DNA from: Chloroflexota bacterium
GTDB taxonomy: Bacteria; Chloroflexota; Limnocylindria; Limnocylindrales; CSP1-4
NCBI GenBank assembly: GCA_003141955.1
Contig: PLOC01000111.1
Location: 621-64,620 of the forward strand
DNA: 64,000 bases
Reading direction: 5' to 3'
Below the pieces are notes generated by a model that saw only the letters and a program-made list of their open reading frames with translations, was not told the origin of the DNA and did no database searches. Positions within the stretch are counted from its first letter, which is position 1, and every line of letters starts with the position of its first letter. Position numbers and translations under genes: made by a program. This document shows, piece after piece, positions 10,012 to 18,990 of this stretch.

Positions 10012-10303
10012 TTCGCGGCGGGGCGCGGGGCGGCGGCGCGACCTCTCGAACGATAGTCGCATGCCTTTCGTCCAGCAGCTTCGGCAGCTCGGCGCCGCGC
10101 CACCGTGGCGCCACGGGCAGCGAAACGCCCACGGCAGTCGCGACTCGGCGGACCATCCGGAGTGAGGTTCCTTCGAGACCGCCGTTCTCGATTGCCGATA
10201 CCACGGCCGAGCTCACGCCAGCCGCCGCCGCGACATCCGACTGCCGCAGGCCGCGCTTGATCCGCACCACCCTGATGACTGAGCCTACCCGAACGTCATC
10301 CAC
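9959..10303 (-). pseudogene. XRE-family HTH protein, apparently truncated
   Basis: VRVGSVIRVVRIKRGLRQSDVAAAAGVSSAVVSAIENGGLEGTSLRMVRRVATAVGVSLPVAPRWRGAELPKLLDERHATIVREV then low-complexity tail overlapping the ABC ATPase 3' end. Confidence 0.6.
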
Positions 10304-10400
10304 GCCGGGCAGCAGGACGAGGGCCCATTTGACCGCGCTTATCTGGCGGCACGCGGGAGCCACAGGGGCGCGCAGGAGGCCGGGACTTACGGGCGGTCGC

Positions 10401-11495
10401 TCAGTCGAGGCGGTAGATGATTCGCCCCTCGGCGTCGATGGTCGGGCCGCGCCGGACGACCTCTTCGGACGCGGGCGACGACGCCAGAACCCCGGCCGCT
10501 CTCTCCGCCCGCTCCGCGCGCCGGGCCTCCGCGTCCGGCACCTGGTCGCGGGCGTGATAGCTCGATCGAACAAGCGGCCCCGACTCCACGTGGCGAAAGC
10601 CCAGCGCCAGCGCCTCCTCGCGCATCTCGGCGAACTCGTCGGGGTGGTAGTAGCGCTCGACACGGAGGTGCCGAGCCGAGGGCCGCAGGTACTGCCCCAC
10701 GGTCAGGATGTCGCAGTCGACCGCGCGCAGGTCCACGAACGTCTGGTGCAGCTCCGGCCGCGTCTCCCCCAGCCCGACCATGATCGAGGACTTGGTGTGG
10801 ACCGCCGCGGCTCCGGCCGCCCCGCCGAGCTCGCGCGCGTACGCCTTCGCCCGCTCGAGAACCCCGAGCGATCGGTCGTAGCGAGCCCTCTTCCGGACCG
10901 GCTTCTGCAGCCGCGCGACCGTCTCCACGTTGTGGTTCAGGATGTCCGGCCCGGCCGCCATCACCGTCCGGAGCGGCGCCTCCTCCCCGTTGAAGTCGGG
11001 GATCAAGACCTCGACGCCCATGCCGGGGCACGCGTCCCGCAGCCGCCGGATCGTCTCGGCGAACACGCCCGCTCCCCCATCGGCCAGGTCGTCGCGGGCC
11101 ACGCTCGTGACCACGACGTGATCCAGCCCCAGACCGCAGATGGCCTCGGCCACGCGGCGCGGCTCGTCCAGGTCGTGGAGGGTCGGCTTGCCCGTCTTCA
11201 CCGCGCAGAACCCGCAGGCGCGGGTGCAGGTATCCCCGAGAATCATGATCGTGGCGGTTCGCTGGTCCCAGCACTCGCCCACGTTCGGACACTGGGCTTC
11301 CGCGCAGACGGTGTGCAGCGAGAGCCCGTTGAGCAGCCGCCGAACCTCGTGGTACGTCTCGCCCGAAGGTATCCGCGCCTTGATCCACTCGGGGTGCCGG
11401 CGCAGGGCCACGGACCCGTCGGCTGCGGGCTCGAAGGTACCGCCGGCCATGGCTATGGTCGGCGGGAGGATGCGCGAGGGCGGCCGACTCTCCAT
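10401..11495 (-). CDS. lipA: Lipoyl synthase
   Basis: RTATIMILGDTCTRACGFCAVKTGKP radical-SAM CxxxCxxC; CAEAQCPNVGECW. Confidence 0.96.
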   Translation of the reverse strand: MESRPPSRILPPTIAMAGGTFEPAADGSVALRRHPEWIKARIPSGETYHEVRRLLNGLSLHTVCAEAQCPNVGECWDQRTATIMILGDTCTRACGFCAVKTGKPTLHDLDEPRRVAEAICGLGLDHVVVTSVARDDLADGGAGVFAETIRRLRDACPGMGVEVLIPDFNGEEAPLRTVMAAGPDILNHNVETVARLQKPVRKRARYDRSLGVLERAKAYARELGGAAGAAAVHTKSSIMVGLGETRPELHQTFVDLRAVDCDILTVGQYLRPSARHLRVERYYHPDEFAEMREEALALGFRHVESGPLVRSSYHARDQVPDAEARRAERAERAAGVLASSPASEEVVRRGPTIDAEGRIIYRLD

Positions 11496-11504
11496 GGATC
11501 GAGT

Positions 11505-13067
11505 CTAGTAGATCGGCGTGTCGGGGCCGACAGCCTCGAGCCTGCAGATCACGTCGCGGACGAACCGGCCCACCTGTGCCCCGTCGGTGGCGCGGTGGTC
11601 GTACCCGGCAACCAGGTTCATCATCGAGCGGATGGCGATGACGTCCCCTTCGGGCGTCTCGCGGACGACCGGCCGCTTCACGACGGCCTCGGTCGTGAGG
11701 ATGCAGACTTCGGGCGTGTTGAGGATCGGGACGGTCAGGATCGAGCCGAACCAGCCGGTGTTGTCGATCGTGAAGGTGCCGCCCTGCAGGTCTTCGAGGC
11801 GTAGCCTGTTCGCTCGGGCTCGAGCGGCAAGATCCTGGATCGCCCGATTGATGCCGTTGATCGAGAGCTGGTCGGCGTCGTGGATGACAGGGACGATGAG
11901 ACCGTTATCCACGGCGATGGCGATGCCGACGTTGATGCGGCGCTTGCGGAGCAGGCCGCCTTCGGTGTAGTGGGCGTTCAGGTCGGGGTTCGCCATCAAC
12001 CCTTCGACGACGGCCTTGACCACGAACGGCAGGAAGCTGAGTCCGACGCCCTCGCGAGCCTTGTAGGCCGCACCGAGCGCGGCTCGAAGCGTGACGACGG
12101 CCGTCATGTCGGCTTCGAACGTGCTGTGGGCGACCGGGACCGCGGCGGCTCGGGTCATCTGCGCGGCGACGCCACGGCGCATCTGATTGTGCGGAATCAG
12201 AACCTCGTCCTGGCCCGGCTCCCAGGCGACGGCGGACGTCGACGGCGACGGGGTCGAAAGGACCGACGGTGCCAGGCCCGGCGCATGACTCGGGACGCCG
12301 ACCCCGGGTGCCAGATAGACCGACGGTGACACGGCGGCCTGGGCAGCCGCAGTCGCGGCTCCACGCCGCGTGGCGCCAGCGGGAATGGCGGCGCCGAGGC
12401 CCGCGGCGGCGGCGGTTCGCCCGCGCTCCACGAACTTCATCACGTCGTCGCGGGTGATCCGGCCGGAGTGGCCCGTCCCGACGATCTGTACAGGAGCAAG
12501 GCCGTGCTCTCGCAGCATGCGGCGGACCGAGGGGGTCATGCGCGCGTCCGGATCGCCGGCCTGGGCGTCGGGCGAGGCCTGCATCACCGGCACGAGAGCC
12601 GGCGGAGTGGCGAGAGTAGTGGAAGTGGCGGAGACCGTGGAGAGTCGCGCGGCCCGCGGCGCCGTCGCGGACGCCGCCGGCGAGGTCGTGGCCACGGCCG
12701 GCGTCCCGGGAGCCGCCGCACTCGCGGCACCCGCGGCAGCTCCCCGGGGAGCTGCCCCTGCCCCTGCTACTTCCTCGATCTCGGCGATCTCGACGTTGTA
12801 CGGGACCGTCTGCCCCTCTTCGACGAGGATCCTGCTCAGCACGCCGGCGAAGGGCGACGGGACCTCGGCGTTGACCTTGTCGGTGATGACCTCCAGCAGC
12901 GGCTCGTCCCTGGCGACGCTGTCACCGGGGTGCTTGAGCCACTTCCCGATCGTCCCCTCGGCCACGCTCTCGCCGAGCTGGGGCATCGTCACCTTGGCCA
13001 CGTATCGCTCCTCCTGCGAGGTCTCCCTGATGACGGGCTCGCCGCCGTCGCCGCTAGTTTGGCCCAT
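11505..13067 (-). CDS. 2-oxoacid dehydrogenase dihydrolipoyllysine-residue acyltransferase (E2)
   Basis: Lipoyl domain (VITDKVNAEVPSPFAGVLSRIL), E3-binding domain (TPSVRRMLREHGLAPVQIVGTGHSGRITRDDV), catalytic domain (NTGWFGS...YDHRATDGAQVGRFVRDV). Confidence 0.95.
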   Translation of the reverse strand: MGQTSGDGGEPVIRETSQEERYVAKVTMPQLGESVAEGTIGKWLKHPGDSVARDEPLLEVITDKVNAEVPSPFAGVLSRILVEEGQTVPYNVEIAEIEEVAGAGAAPRGAAAGAASAAAPGTPAVATTSPAASATAPRAARLSTVSATSTTLATPPALVPVMQASPDAQAGDPDARMTPSVRRMLREHGLAPVQIVGTGHSGRITRDDVMKFVERGRTAAAAGLGAAIPAGATRRGAATAAAQAAVSPSVYLAPGVGVPSHAPGLAPSVLSTPSPSTSAVAWEPGQDEVLIPHNQMRRGVAAQMTRAAAVPVAHSTFEADMTAVVTLRAALGAAYKAREGVGLSFLPFVVKAVVEGLMANPDLNAHYTEGGLLRKRRINVGIAIAVDNGLIVPVIHDADQLSINGINRAIQDLAARARANRLRLEDLQGGTFTIDNTGWFGSILTVPILNTPEVCILTTEAVVKRPVVRETPEGDVIAIRSMMNLVAGYDHRATDGAQVGRFVRDVICRLEAVGPDTPIY

Positions 13068-13626
13068 CTGGCGTGAACCGGGCTAGCTGCGCGATTCACA
13101 GCCCACTCTCCGGGTTGCGTGCACGATGCCCGGCGGCCCCGGGTTTGCCGCGGCTCCGGCTACCGGCGGCTCCGGGTTGCTGCGGCTCCGGGTTGCTGCG
13201 ACCCGTTGCCCATCTTCGCCCGGGGCGAAGCTCGGCAGCCCAGTGCCCGATTCCGTTGTCTAATTCCGTCCGAGGCGATGGTAAGCGATCGGCGCCTCGA
13301 TCCAAGCCGGGGCCGCGCGGCCGGCAAGCGTGGATTCGGCCGGGGCGAAGCCCAAGACGCGCGCCCAGGACCCCGAATACGCGCCCGTCAGCACCTACCA
13401 TCGCCCCCGGTGATGTTGGGCAAGAAGAACCCGCGTGGCAGGCTCCCAGGCCCGGACGTGGAGCCACGCCACGCCCGCCGCCGACGCGCCGCCGCCCGTC
13501 TCGCACCGCGGCCCGCTACGATCAGCACCGAGTGTGGCCGCCGCGGCGCCGCCCATCATCGTTCCGCCGCGGCGCCCGCCCATCATGCTTTCGCAGAGCC
13601 CGCTTCGGAGCCCCAAGGAGGATCGA

Positions 13627-14403
13627 GTGGCCAGGACGATCGTGCTGATCCACGGGGCGTGGATGACGCCACTCTGCTGGGATGGCTTCGTCCGGCGCTA
13701 CGAGGCCAGGGGATATCGCTGCATCGCCCCGGCCTGGCCCTACGACGACCGCCCCGTGCCCGAGCTGCGCCGCTCGCCCGCCCCGGAGCTGGCGCGCGTC
13801 GGCTTCGGCGAGCTGACCGACCACTATGCCCGCATCATCGAAGCGCTGCCGGAGCCGCCGATCATCATTGGCCACTCGATGGGCGGCCTGGTGGCGCAGC
13901 AGCTGCTGGACCGCGGCCTCGGCACCGCCGGCGTGGCAATCGATCCCGCGCCCCCGCGCGGCGTCCTGGCCGGTCCTCGCGCCACGTGGTCCGGCCTGCC
14001 GACCGTCCTGGCCTGGGGCAGCTGGCGGAAGGTTCGACCGATGTCGTTTCGGCGCTTTGCCTGGAGCTTCTGCCACACCCTGGAAGCGGACGAGCAGGTC
14101 GCCGCCTACCAGCGCCAGGTCGTTCCGACGCCCGGCCGGCTGTACTGGCAGCTGCTGTTCGGCCGGGATACGAAGGTCGACTTCCGCAACGGCAAGCGCG
14201 CTCCACTGTTGATCACCGTGGCCTCCAGGGACCGCGCCGTCGATGCCTCCACGATCCGATCGAACTACCGCAAGTACCGCCACTCCCCCGCCGTCACCGA
14301 GCTACTCGAGTTCCCCGACCGAACCCACTGGCTCATCGCCGCCCCCGGCTGGGAAGAGGTCGCCGACGCCATCCTCGACTGGGTCGCGAAGCGGTCGAGG
14401 TAG
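13627..14403 (+). CDS. alpha/beta hydrolase
   Basis: GTG start after AAGGAGGA; IVLIHGAWMTPLCWDGFVRRYEARGYRCIAPAWP...IIIGHSMGGLVAQQLL. Confidence 0.88.
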   Translation: MARTIVLIHGAWMTPLCWDGFVRRYEARGYRCIAPAWPYDDRPVPELRRSPAPELARVGFGELTDHYARIIEALPEPPIIIGHSMGGLVAQQLLDRGLGTAGVAIDPAPPRGVLAGPRATWSGLPTVLAWGSWRKVRPMSFRRFAWSFCHTLEADEQVAAYQRQVVPTPGRLYWQLLFGRDTKVDFRNGKRAPLLITVASRDRAVDASTIRSNYRKYRHSPAVTELLEFPDRTHWLIAAPGWEEVADAILDWVAKRSR

Positions 14404-14421
14404 CCGCGCCGCCTAGCCGGG

Positions 14422-15930
14422 CTAGGCGTTGATCTGGCGGCCCGAGACGGCCATCGCCGCCTCGCCCATGATCTCGGCCAGGGTTGGGTGCGGATGCGTA
14501 GCTGCGCCGATCTCCCAGGCCATGGCTTCGAGCGTCATGCCGAGCGCGGCCTCCGCGATGAGATCCGTCACGGCCGGCCCGATCATATGCACGCCCAACA
14601 CCTCGTCGGTGGTTGCGTCCGCGATCACCTTGGCGAAGCCCTCCGTCTCGCCCACGATCACGGCCTTGGCGATCGCGGCGAAGTTGAAGACGCCCTTCTT
14701 GACGGCAATTCCGCGTGCCTCGCACTGCTGCTCGGTCAGGCCGATCGAGGCGACCTGCGGGTGCGTGTACGTCGCGCGCGGCTGGTGGTCGTAGTCGATC
14801 GCCTCGGGCCCCTCGCCGGCGATCTCGTGGGCCGCGACGATCCCCTCGTGCGCAGCCACGTGAGCGAGCATCAGCCCGCCGATCACGTCGCCGATGGCGT
14901 AGACGTGGGGCTCGGCGGTGCGCATCCAGCCGTCCACCTTCACGTACCCGCGCTCGAGCTCGACCTTCGTCGTCTCCAGGCCGATCCCCTCGGTGTTCGG
15001 CGCGCGCCCGGTCGCCATGAGCAGCTGCTCGACGCGCAGCTCTTCGGAGACACCGCCGTCCGGGCCAACGAGCATCGAGACGCCATCGGCCGTGACCTTC
15101 ACCGAGGCCGCGTCGAAGCGGGCTTTCGTGACAATCTTGATGCCGCGCCGGGTGAAGCTGCGCTCAAGGGCGGCACTGACGTCACGGTCCTCGAGCGGGA
15201 CGATCGCCGGCAGGTATTCGAGCAGCGTGACGCTGACGCCCAGGTCGTGGTACAGAGAGGCGAACTCGGAGCCGACCGCGCCGGCGCCGACGATAGCGAT
15301 GCTCTTCGGCAGGTCTGCCTTGGTCGTTACGTCGTCCGAGGTGATGATTCGGTGGCCGTCGGGCACGATGCCGGGCAGGCTCTTGACGCGGCTGCCGGTG
15401 GCCAGGATCACGTTTCGGGCGTGAAGGACCCGTTCCCCGCCCGCGCCGGGTGCACCGTCCTCGCCGTTGAGCGCCATGCGGATCGCGCCGGCGCCTTCGA
15501 GGCGACCGCGCCCCGCGACCCACGTCACCTTGTTCTTGTCGACCAGGCCCTTCAGGCCGGTCCACATCCGCTTCACGACCTGGTCCCGCCGCCGGGCGAT
15601 CGTTTCGAAGTCGAAGCCGGGCTGGCCTTCCAGCAGGATCCCGAACTCCTTCGCTTTCTTGAGGCGCGCGAACAGCTCGGCCGATTCGAGGAGCGCCTTG
15701 GTCGGAATGCAGCCGACGTGGAGGCACGTCCCGCCGATCTTGCCCACGTCAACGAGCGCGACGTTCATGCCCAGTTGAGCGGCCCGAAAAGCGGCGGTGT
15801 AGCCACCGGTGCCTGCGCCGAGGACGATCAGGTCGAAGTCGTTGCTGGAGCCTGCGGCCATGGCTGTCGGCCTCGCGCTGCGGATCGGGGTGGATGTCCG
15901 AAGCGTACCCGGCGAGCCGGGAACGAGCAA
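14422..15930 (-). CDS. lpdA: Dihydrolipoyl dehydrogenase (E3)
   Basis: VLGAGTGGYTAAFRAAQLGMNVALVDVGKIGGTCLHVGCIPTKALLESAE. Confidence 0.96.
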   Translation of the reverse strand: MLVPGSPGTLRTSTPIRSARPTAMAAGSSNDFDLIVLGAGTGGYTAAFRAAQLGMNVALVDVGKIGGTCLHVGCIPTKALLESAELFARLKKAKEFGILLEGQPGFDFETIARRRDQVVKRMWTGLKGLVDKNKVTWVAGRGRLEGAGAIRMALNGEDGAPGAGGERVLHARNVILATGSRVKSLPGIVPDGHRIITSDDVTTKADLPKSIAIVGAGAVGSEFASLYHDLGVSVTLLEYLPAIVPLEDRDVSAALERSFTRRGIKIVTKARFDAASVKVTADGVSMLVGPDGGVSEELRVEQLLMATGRAPNTEGIGLETTKVELERGYVKVDGWMRTAEPHVYAIGDVIGGLMLAHVAAHEGIVAAHEIAGEGPEAIDYDHQPRATYTHPQVASIGLTEQQCEARGIAVKKGVFNFAAIAKAVIVGETEGFAKVIADATTDEVLGVHMIGPAVTDLIAEAALGMTLEAMAWEIGAATHPHPTLAEIMGEAAMAVSGRQINA

Positions 15931-15973
15931 CCGAGCGGCCCGGACCGGCGCGGCGCGGAAGGTCGGACACGAA

Positions 15974-16000
15974 ACGACCCGAGTACGGGGCCCGGGTCGT
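15974..16000 (-). terminator. Hairpin downstream of zinc-ribbon gene
   Basis: acgacccg...cgggtcgt inverted repeat just after stop at 16021; poor U-tract. Confidence 0.45.
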
Positions 16001-16020
16001 CGATCCGAAGAGAACTGGGG

Positions 16021-16344
16021 TCAGTTGCCGCGCGCGCTCCGGAAACAGTCGCTGCAGTAGACCGGCTTGCCGGTGGTCGGCTGGAACGGGACCTCGGTGG
16101 CGCGTCCGCACTTGCTGCACGTGGCGGGGAACATCTGGCGGGGGCCTCGATCGTACTCGCCGCTGCCGTAGCCGCCGCCGCGGCCGGCGCCGCCCTCCGG
16201 ACGCGCGGCTTTGCGCGCAGTACGGCAGGGGCCGCATCGCTTGGGTTCGGAGAATCCCCGCTGCGCGTAGAAGTCCTGCTCGCTCGCGGTAAATACGAAC
16301 TGCTGGCCGCAGTCGGCGCAGACCAGAATCTTGTCCGTGTACAC
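16021..16344 (-). CDS. CxxC zinc-ribbon protein (paralog A)
   Basis: GTG start; MYTDKILVCADCGQQFVFTASEQDFYAQRGFSEPKRCGPCRTARKA...MFPATCSKCGRATEVPFQPTTGKPVYCSDCF. Confidence 0.9.
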   Translation of the reverse strand: MYTDKILVCADCGQQFVFTASEQDFYAQRGFSEPKRCGPCRTARKAARPEGGAGRGGGYGSGEYDRGPRQMFPATCSKCGRATEVPFQPTTGKPVYCSDCFRSARGN

Positions 16345-16703
16345 GAGAAACTGGAACTCCTCTCAGTAGCCGCTCCCTCCGTGTCCTCGCGGCAACGCGT
16401 GAGAGGCCCGGTCGTCGTGCTACCTGGACGCTCGCTCACAGTCAGCCCGTGAGCTTTGCGGCGGGATTGTACGTCCGGCGTTACCGCGTGCATAGGGTCC
16501 GGCAAGTCCAGGTTCGGGTACCGGCGCCGGGACCCGCATTGGTAGTTGACAAGTCTTGTGTCGCTGGTAAGAAACTACCCGACACACAACGGCACCCTTG
16601 GCGGGTTCAACGCAACGCGGACCCGGGCCAGTGTCCCCGGCAGCAGAGCCCTTTCTCGGTCGAAGCAATCCGTGTCCAGACAAGCCGATTGGATCTGAAC
16701 GCC

Positions 16704-18035
16704 ATGAGCCACAGCCATCGCCGCCTCGCCGGGCTGGCCTCGGTCGCAGCCTTCGTCCTGGTGGCCAGCTTCGGTGGAATCTCGCCGGCAGCGGCCGCCA
16801 CGGCCGCCCCCGTGGCGACCTTTGTCACGCCCATCCCCGGACTGACCACGGTGACCCAGACGGGCTCATTCGGTGCGAGCTGGACGATCGCAAAAGGCGT
16901 GTCGGTCAGCTCGACCGCCGTGGTAGTTCAAACGTCGCGCCCGTTGGGCGCAACCGGCTGCGACCTCCGCTGGCTCCCCGTCGGATCGGGGTCCGCATCC
17001 GGCACTTCGTATTACGTCGCTGGGCTCCTGCCCAACCGGTGCTATCGATTCCTGCTCATGCTCACCACCGGCGCCGGAACGCAGACCGTGACTTCGTCGA
17101 CCTTCATCCCCGCGCCGGCCGGCCTGGGCCCCACGGCCGACTTCACGAACCCATTCGCGGACGGGCTTGTCGTCTACGAGACGGCGGCCACGATCGGCTG
17201 GGCGCAGCGGGACACCTTCGGCTCCACGATCACCTCGCGCAGCCTGTCCGAGCAGTCGGCCGCGGCGGTTGGCGGCGCCTGCACGGGCGTGGCATGGTCG
17301 AGCCCGACGAATCTCTCGTTCACCGGGTACTCGGTCAACCGGACCCTACAGCCCTCTTTCTGCTACCGATACCTGCTGACGCTCCAGGACGCCGCCGGCT
17401 TCCGAAGCGAGCTCACATCGGGCGCGATGCTCGAGGCGACCGGGCTGCCCGCCTGGACGGGCACTCTCGACTTCTACCGGCCCAGCGCCTTCGCCTCGCA
17501 GGCAACGACCACCTGGTGCGTGGCCGCGAGCAGCCAGATGATGCTGAACATGATCCTCGGCCAGAGCGACTCATCGAGCAACTCCCAGGCCACGTACATC
17601 GCCTACGGCCAGGCCCACGACGGAGGCAATTACCCGAGCGGGACGAACCCGGCCGGCTGGTCCGCGATCCTCGACCGGTACGGCGGCGCCACCTACTCGG
17701 TGCAGACTTTTGGCGACAGCACGTCGGCCTTGAAGCAGGCCGCCCTTCGAATGCGTCAGACGAACAGGCCGGTGGGGATGCTGGTCTGGAAGGGCCGCCA
17801 TGCCTGGGTCATGGACGGCTTCACCGCCACCGCCGACCCGGCGACCACGAGCAACTTCACGATCACCTCGGTCGACGTCGCCGGGCCGCTCTACCCGCGG
17901 CCGATGAACTCGTCCGGATACGACCTGCCGCCCGACACGCAGCTCACACCTGCCCAGCTGGCCACGTACTTCCTGCCATACACCGACTCGATCGTGAAGA
18001 CCTGGAACGGCAAGTACGTGTTGATCGTGCCGTAG
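16704..18035 (+). CDS. Secreted papain-like (C39-like) cysteine peptidase
   Basis: Signal peptide MSHSHRRLAGLASVAAFVLVASFGGISPAAA; TTWCVAASSQMMLNMI (Cys) and GRHAWVMDGF (His). Confidence 0.75.
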   Translation: MSHSHRRLAGLASVAAFVLVASFGGISPAAAATAAPVATFVTPIPGLTTVTQTGSFGASWTIAKGVSVSSTAVVVQTSRPLGATGCDLRWLPVGSGSASGTSYYVAGLLPNRCYRFLLMLTTGAGTQTVTSSTFIPAPAGLGPTADFTNPFADGLVVYETAATIGWAQRDTFGSTITSRSLSEQSAAAVGGACTGVAWSSPTNLSFTGYSVNRTLQPSFCYRYLLTLQDAAGFRSELTSGAMLEATGLPAWTGTLDFYRPSAFASQATTTWCVAASSQMMLNMILGQSDSSSNSQATYIAYGQAHDGGNYPSGTNPAGWSAILDRYGGATYSVQTFGDSTSALKQAALRMRQTNRPVGMLVWKGRHAWVMDGFTATADPATTSNFTITSVDVAGPLYPRPMNSSGYDLPPDTQLTPAQLATYFLPYTDSIVKTWNGKYVLIVP

Positions 18036-18074
18036 CGAGCGCAGCGAACGGCGAAACCGACAGCGGATCCGGGC

Positions 18075-18971
18075 TCAGAGTCGATCGGCTTCCTGCGGGA
18101 TGCCGATCGGTGCCACCAGCACCCTGCCCGCGACGGCGGCGCCGCGTCGCGCCAGCAGCCCCGTCTTGGGCCGGTGGAAAGTGACGGTCAGATGCGCCCG
18201 AACGACTGGGTCGGAGAGGTCGCCGCTGGTCAGGTCGACGGCGGTCGGACAGTCGACCGCGATGATCGGGATGCCCGCGCGCCGCGCCCTGGCGATCAGC
18301 TCGACGGCGCTGCGGATCGGCTCGCGCAGCGGCCCGGCGGTACCGGTCCCGAGCAGCGCGTCCACGACCACGGCCGCCTTCTCGATGCCCTGAGCGAGGA
18401 TCGCCACGTCCCGGGGGACGGGGGTGTGGACCCGTTCGACCCGGTCCTCGGCGTCGAGGCGGTCCCAGTTGCGGGCTGCGTCCCTGCCCGCCGGGCGCCC
18501 CTCGCCGGCGACCAGCGCGACCACGACCTTGGCCCCGTTTCGAGCCAGGTGACGCGCCGCGACGAAGCCGTCGCCGCCGTTGTTGCCGGGTCCGCACAGG
18601 ACCAGGATCGGCCCCCTGCCCCAGCGTTCCGTCTCAACGGCCAGGGCACGAGTGGCCGCGGCCACCGCGCAGCCTGCCTGCTCCATCAGGCGCGTGCCCG
18701 TCACTCCCATCGCCTGGGCCCGCCGGTCGGCGCCGCGCATGGCCTCGGCTCCGATCGCGGAGGACTCCATCGACCGGGACCAGCGGGCCGCCAGCTCATC
18801 CAGGCCCAGCGTGAACAGCGTGGCGTCGTCCGCGGGGAGTGGCGGCACCCGCCACGGATCCGCCTCCGGGGTTCCGTCGGCGGACTGGGCCGCATCGGCA
18901 GGAGTGGCGTCGGCGGGCCGAGCGGCAGCGGCCGCCCGGCGGTTCGAGGCGTCGCGTCTCGGCGTGGGCAT
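18075..18971 (-). CDS. nnrE: NAD(P)H-hydrate epimerase (YjeF N-terminal domain)
   Basis: RLMEQAGCAVAAATRAL...ILVLCGPGNNGGDGFVAARHL...VVVDALLGTGTAGPLREP. Confidence 0.9.
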   Translation of the reverse strand: MPTPRRDASNRRAAAAARPADATPADAAQSADGTPEADPWRVPPLPADDATLFTLGLDELAARWSRSMESSAIGAEAMRGADRRAQAMGVTGTRLMEQAGCAVAAATRALAVETERWGRGPILVLCGPGNNGGDGFVAARHLARNGAKVVVALVAGEGRPAGRDAARNWDRLDAEDRVERVHTPVPRDVAILAQGIEKAAVVVDALLGTGTAGPLREPIRSAVELIARARRAGIPIIAVDCPTAVDLTSGDLSDPVVRAHLTVTFHRPKTGLLARRGAAVAGRVLVAPIGIPQEADRL

Positions 18972-18990
18972 CGGGTGTCTCCTGGCCGCC

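Noticed and set aside
10257-15020. Long plus-strand ORFs (e.g. 10257-11804, 14488-16452) opposite lipA, E2 and lpd
   Set aside because: High-GC shadow ORFs antisense to confidently identified genes.
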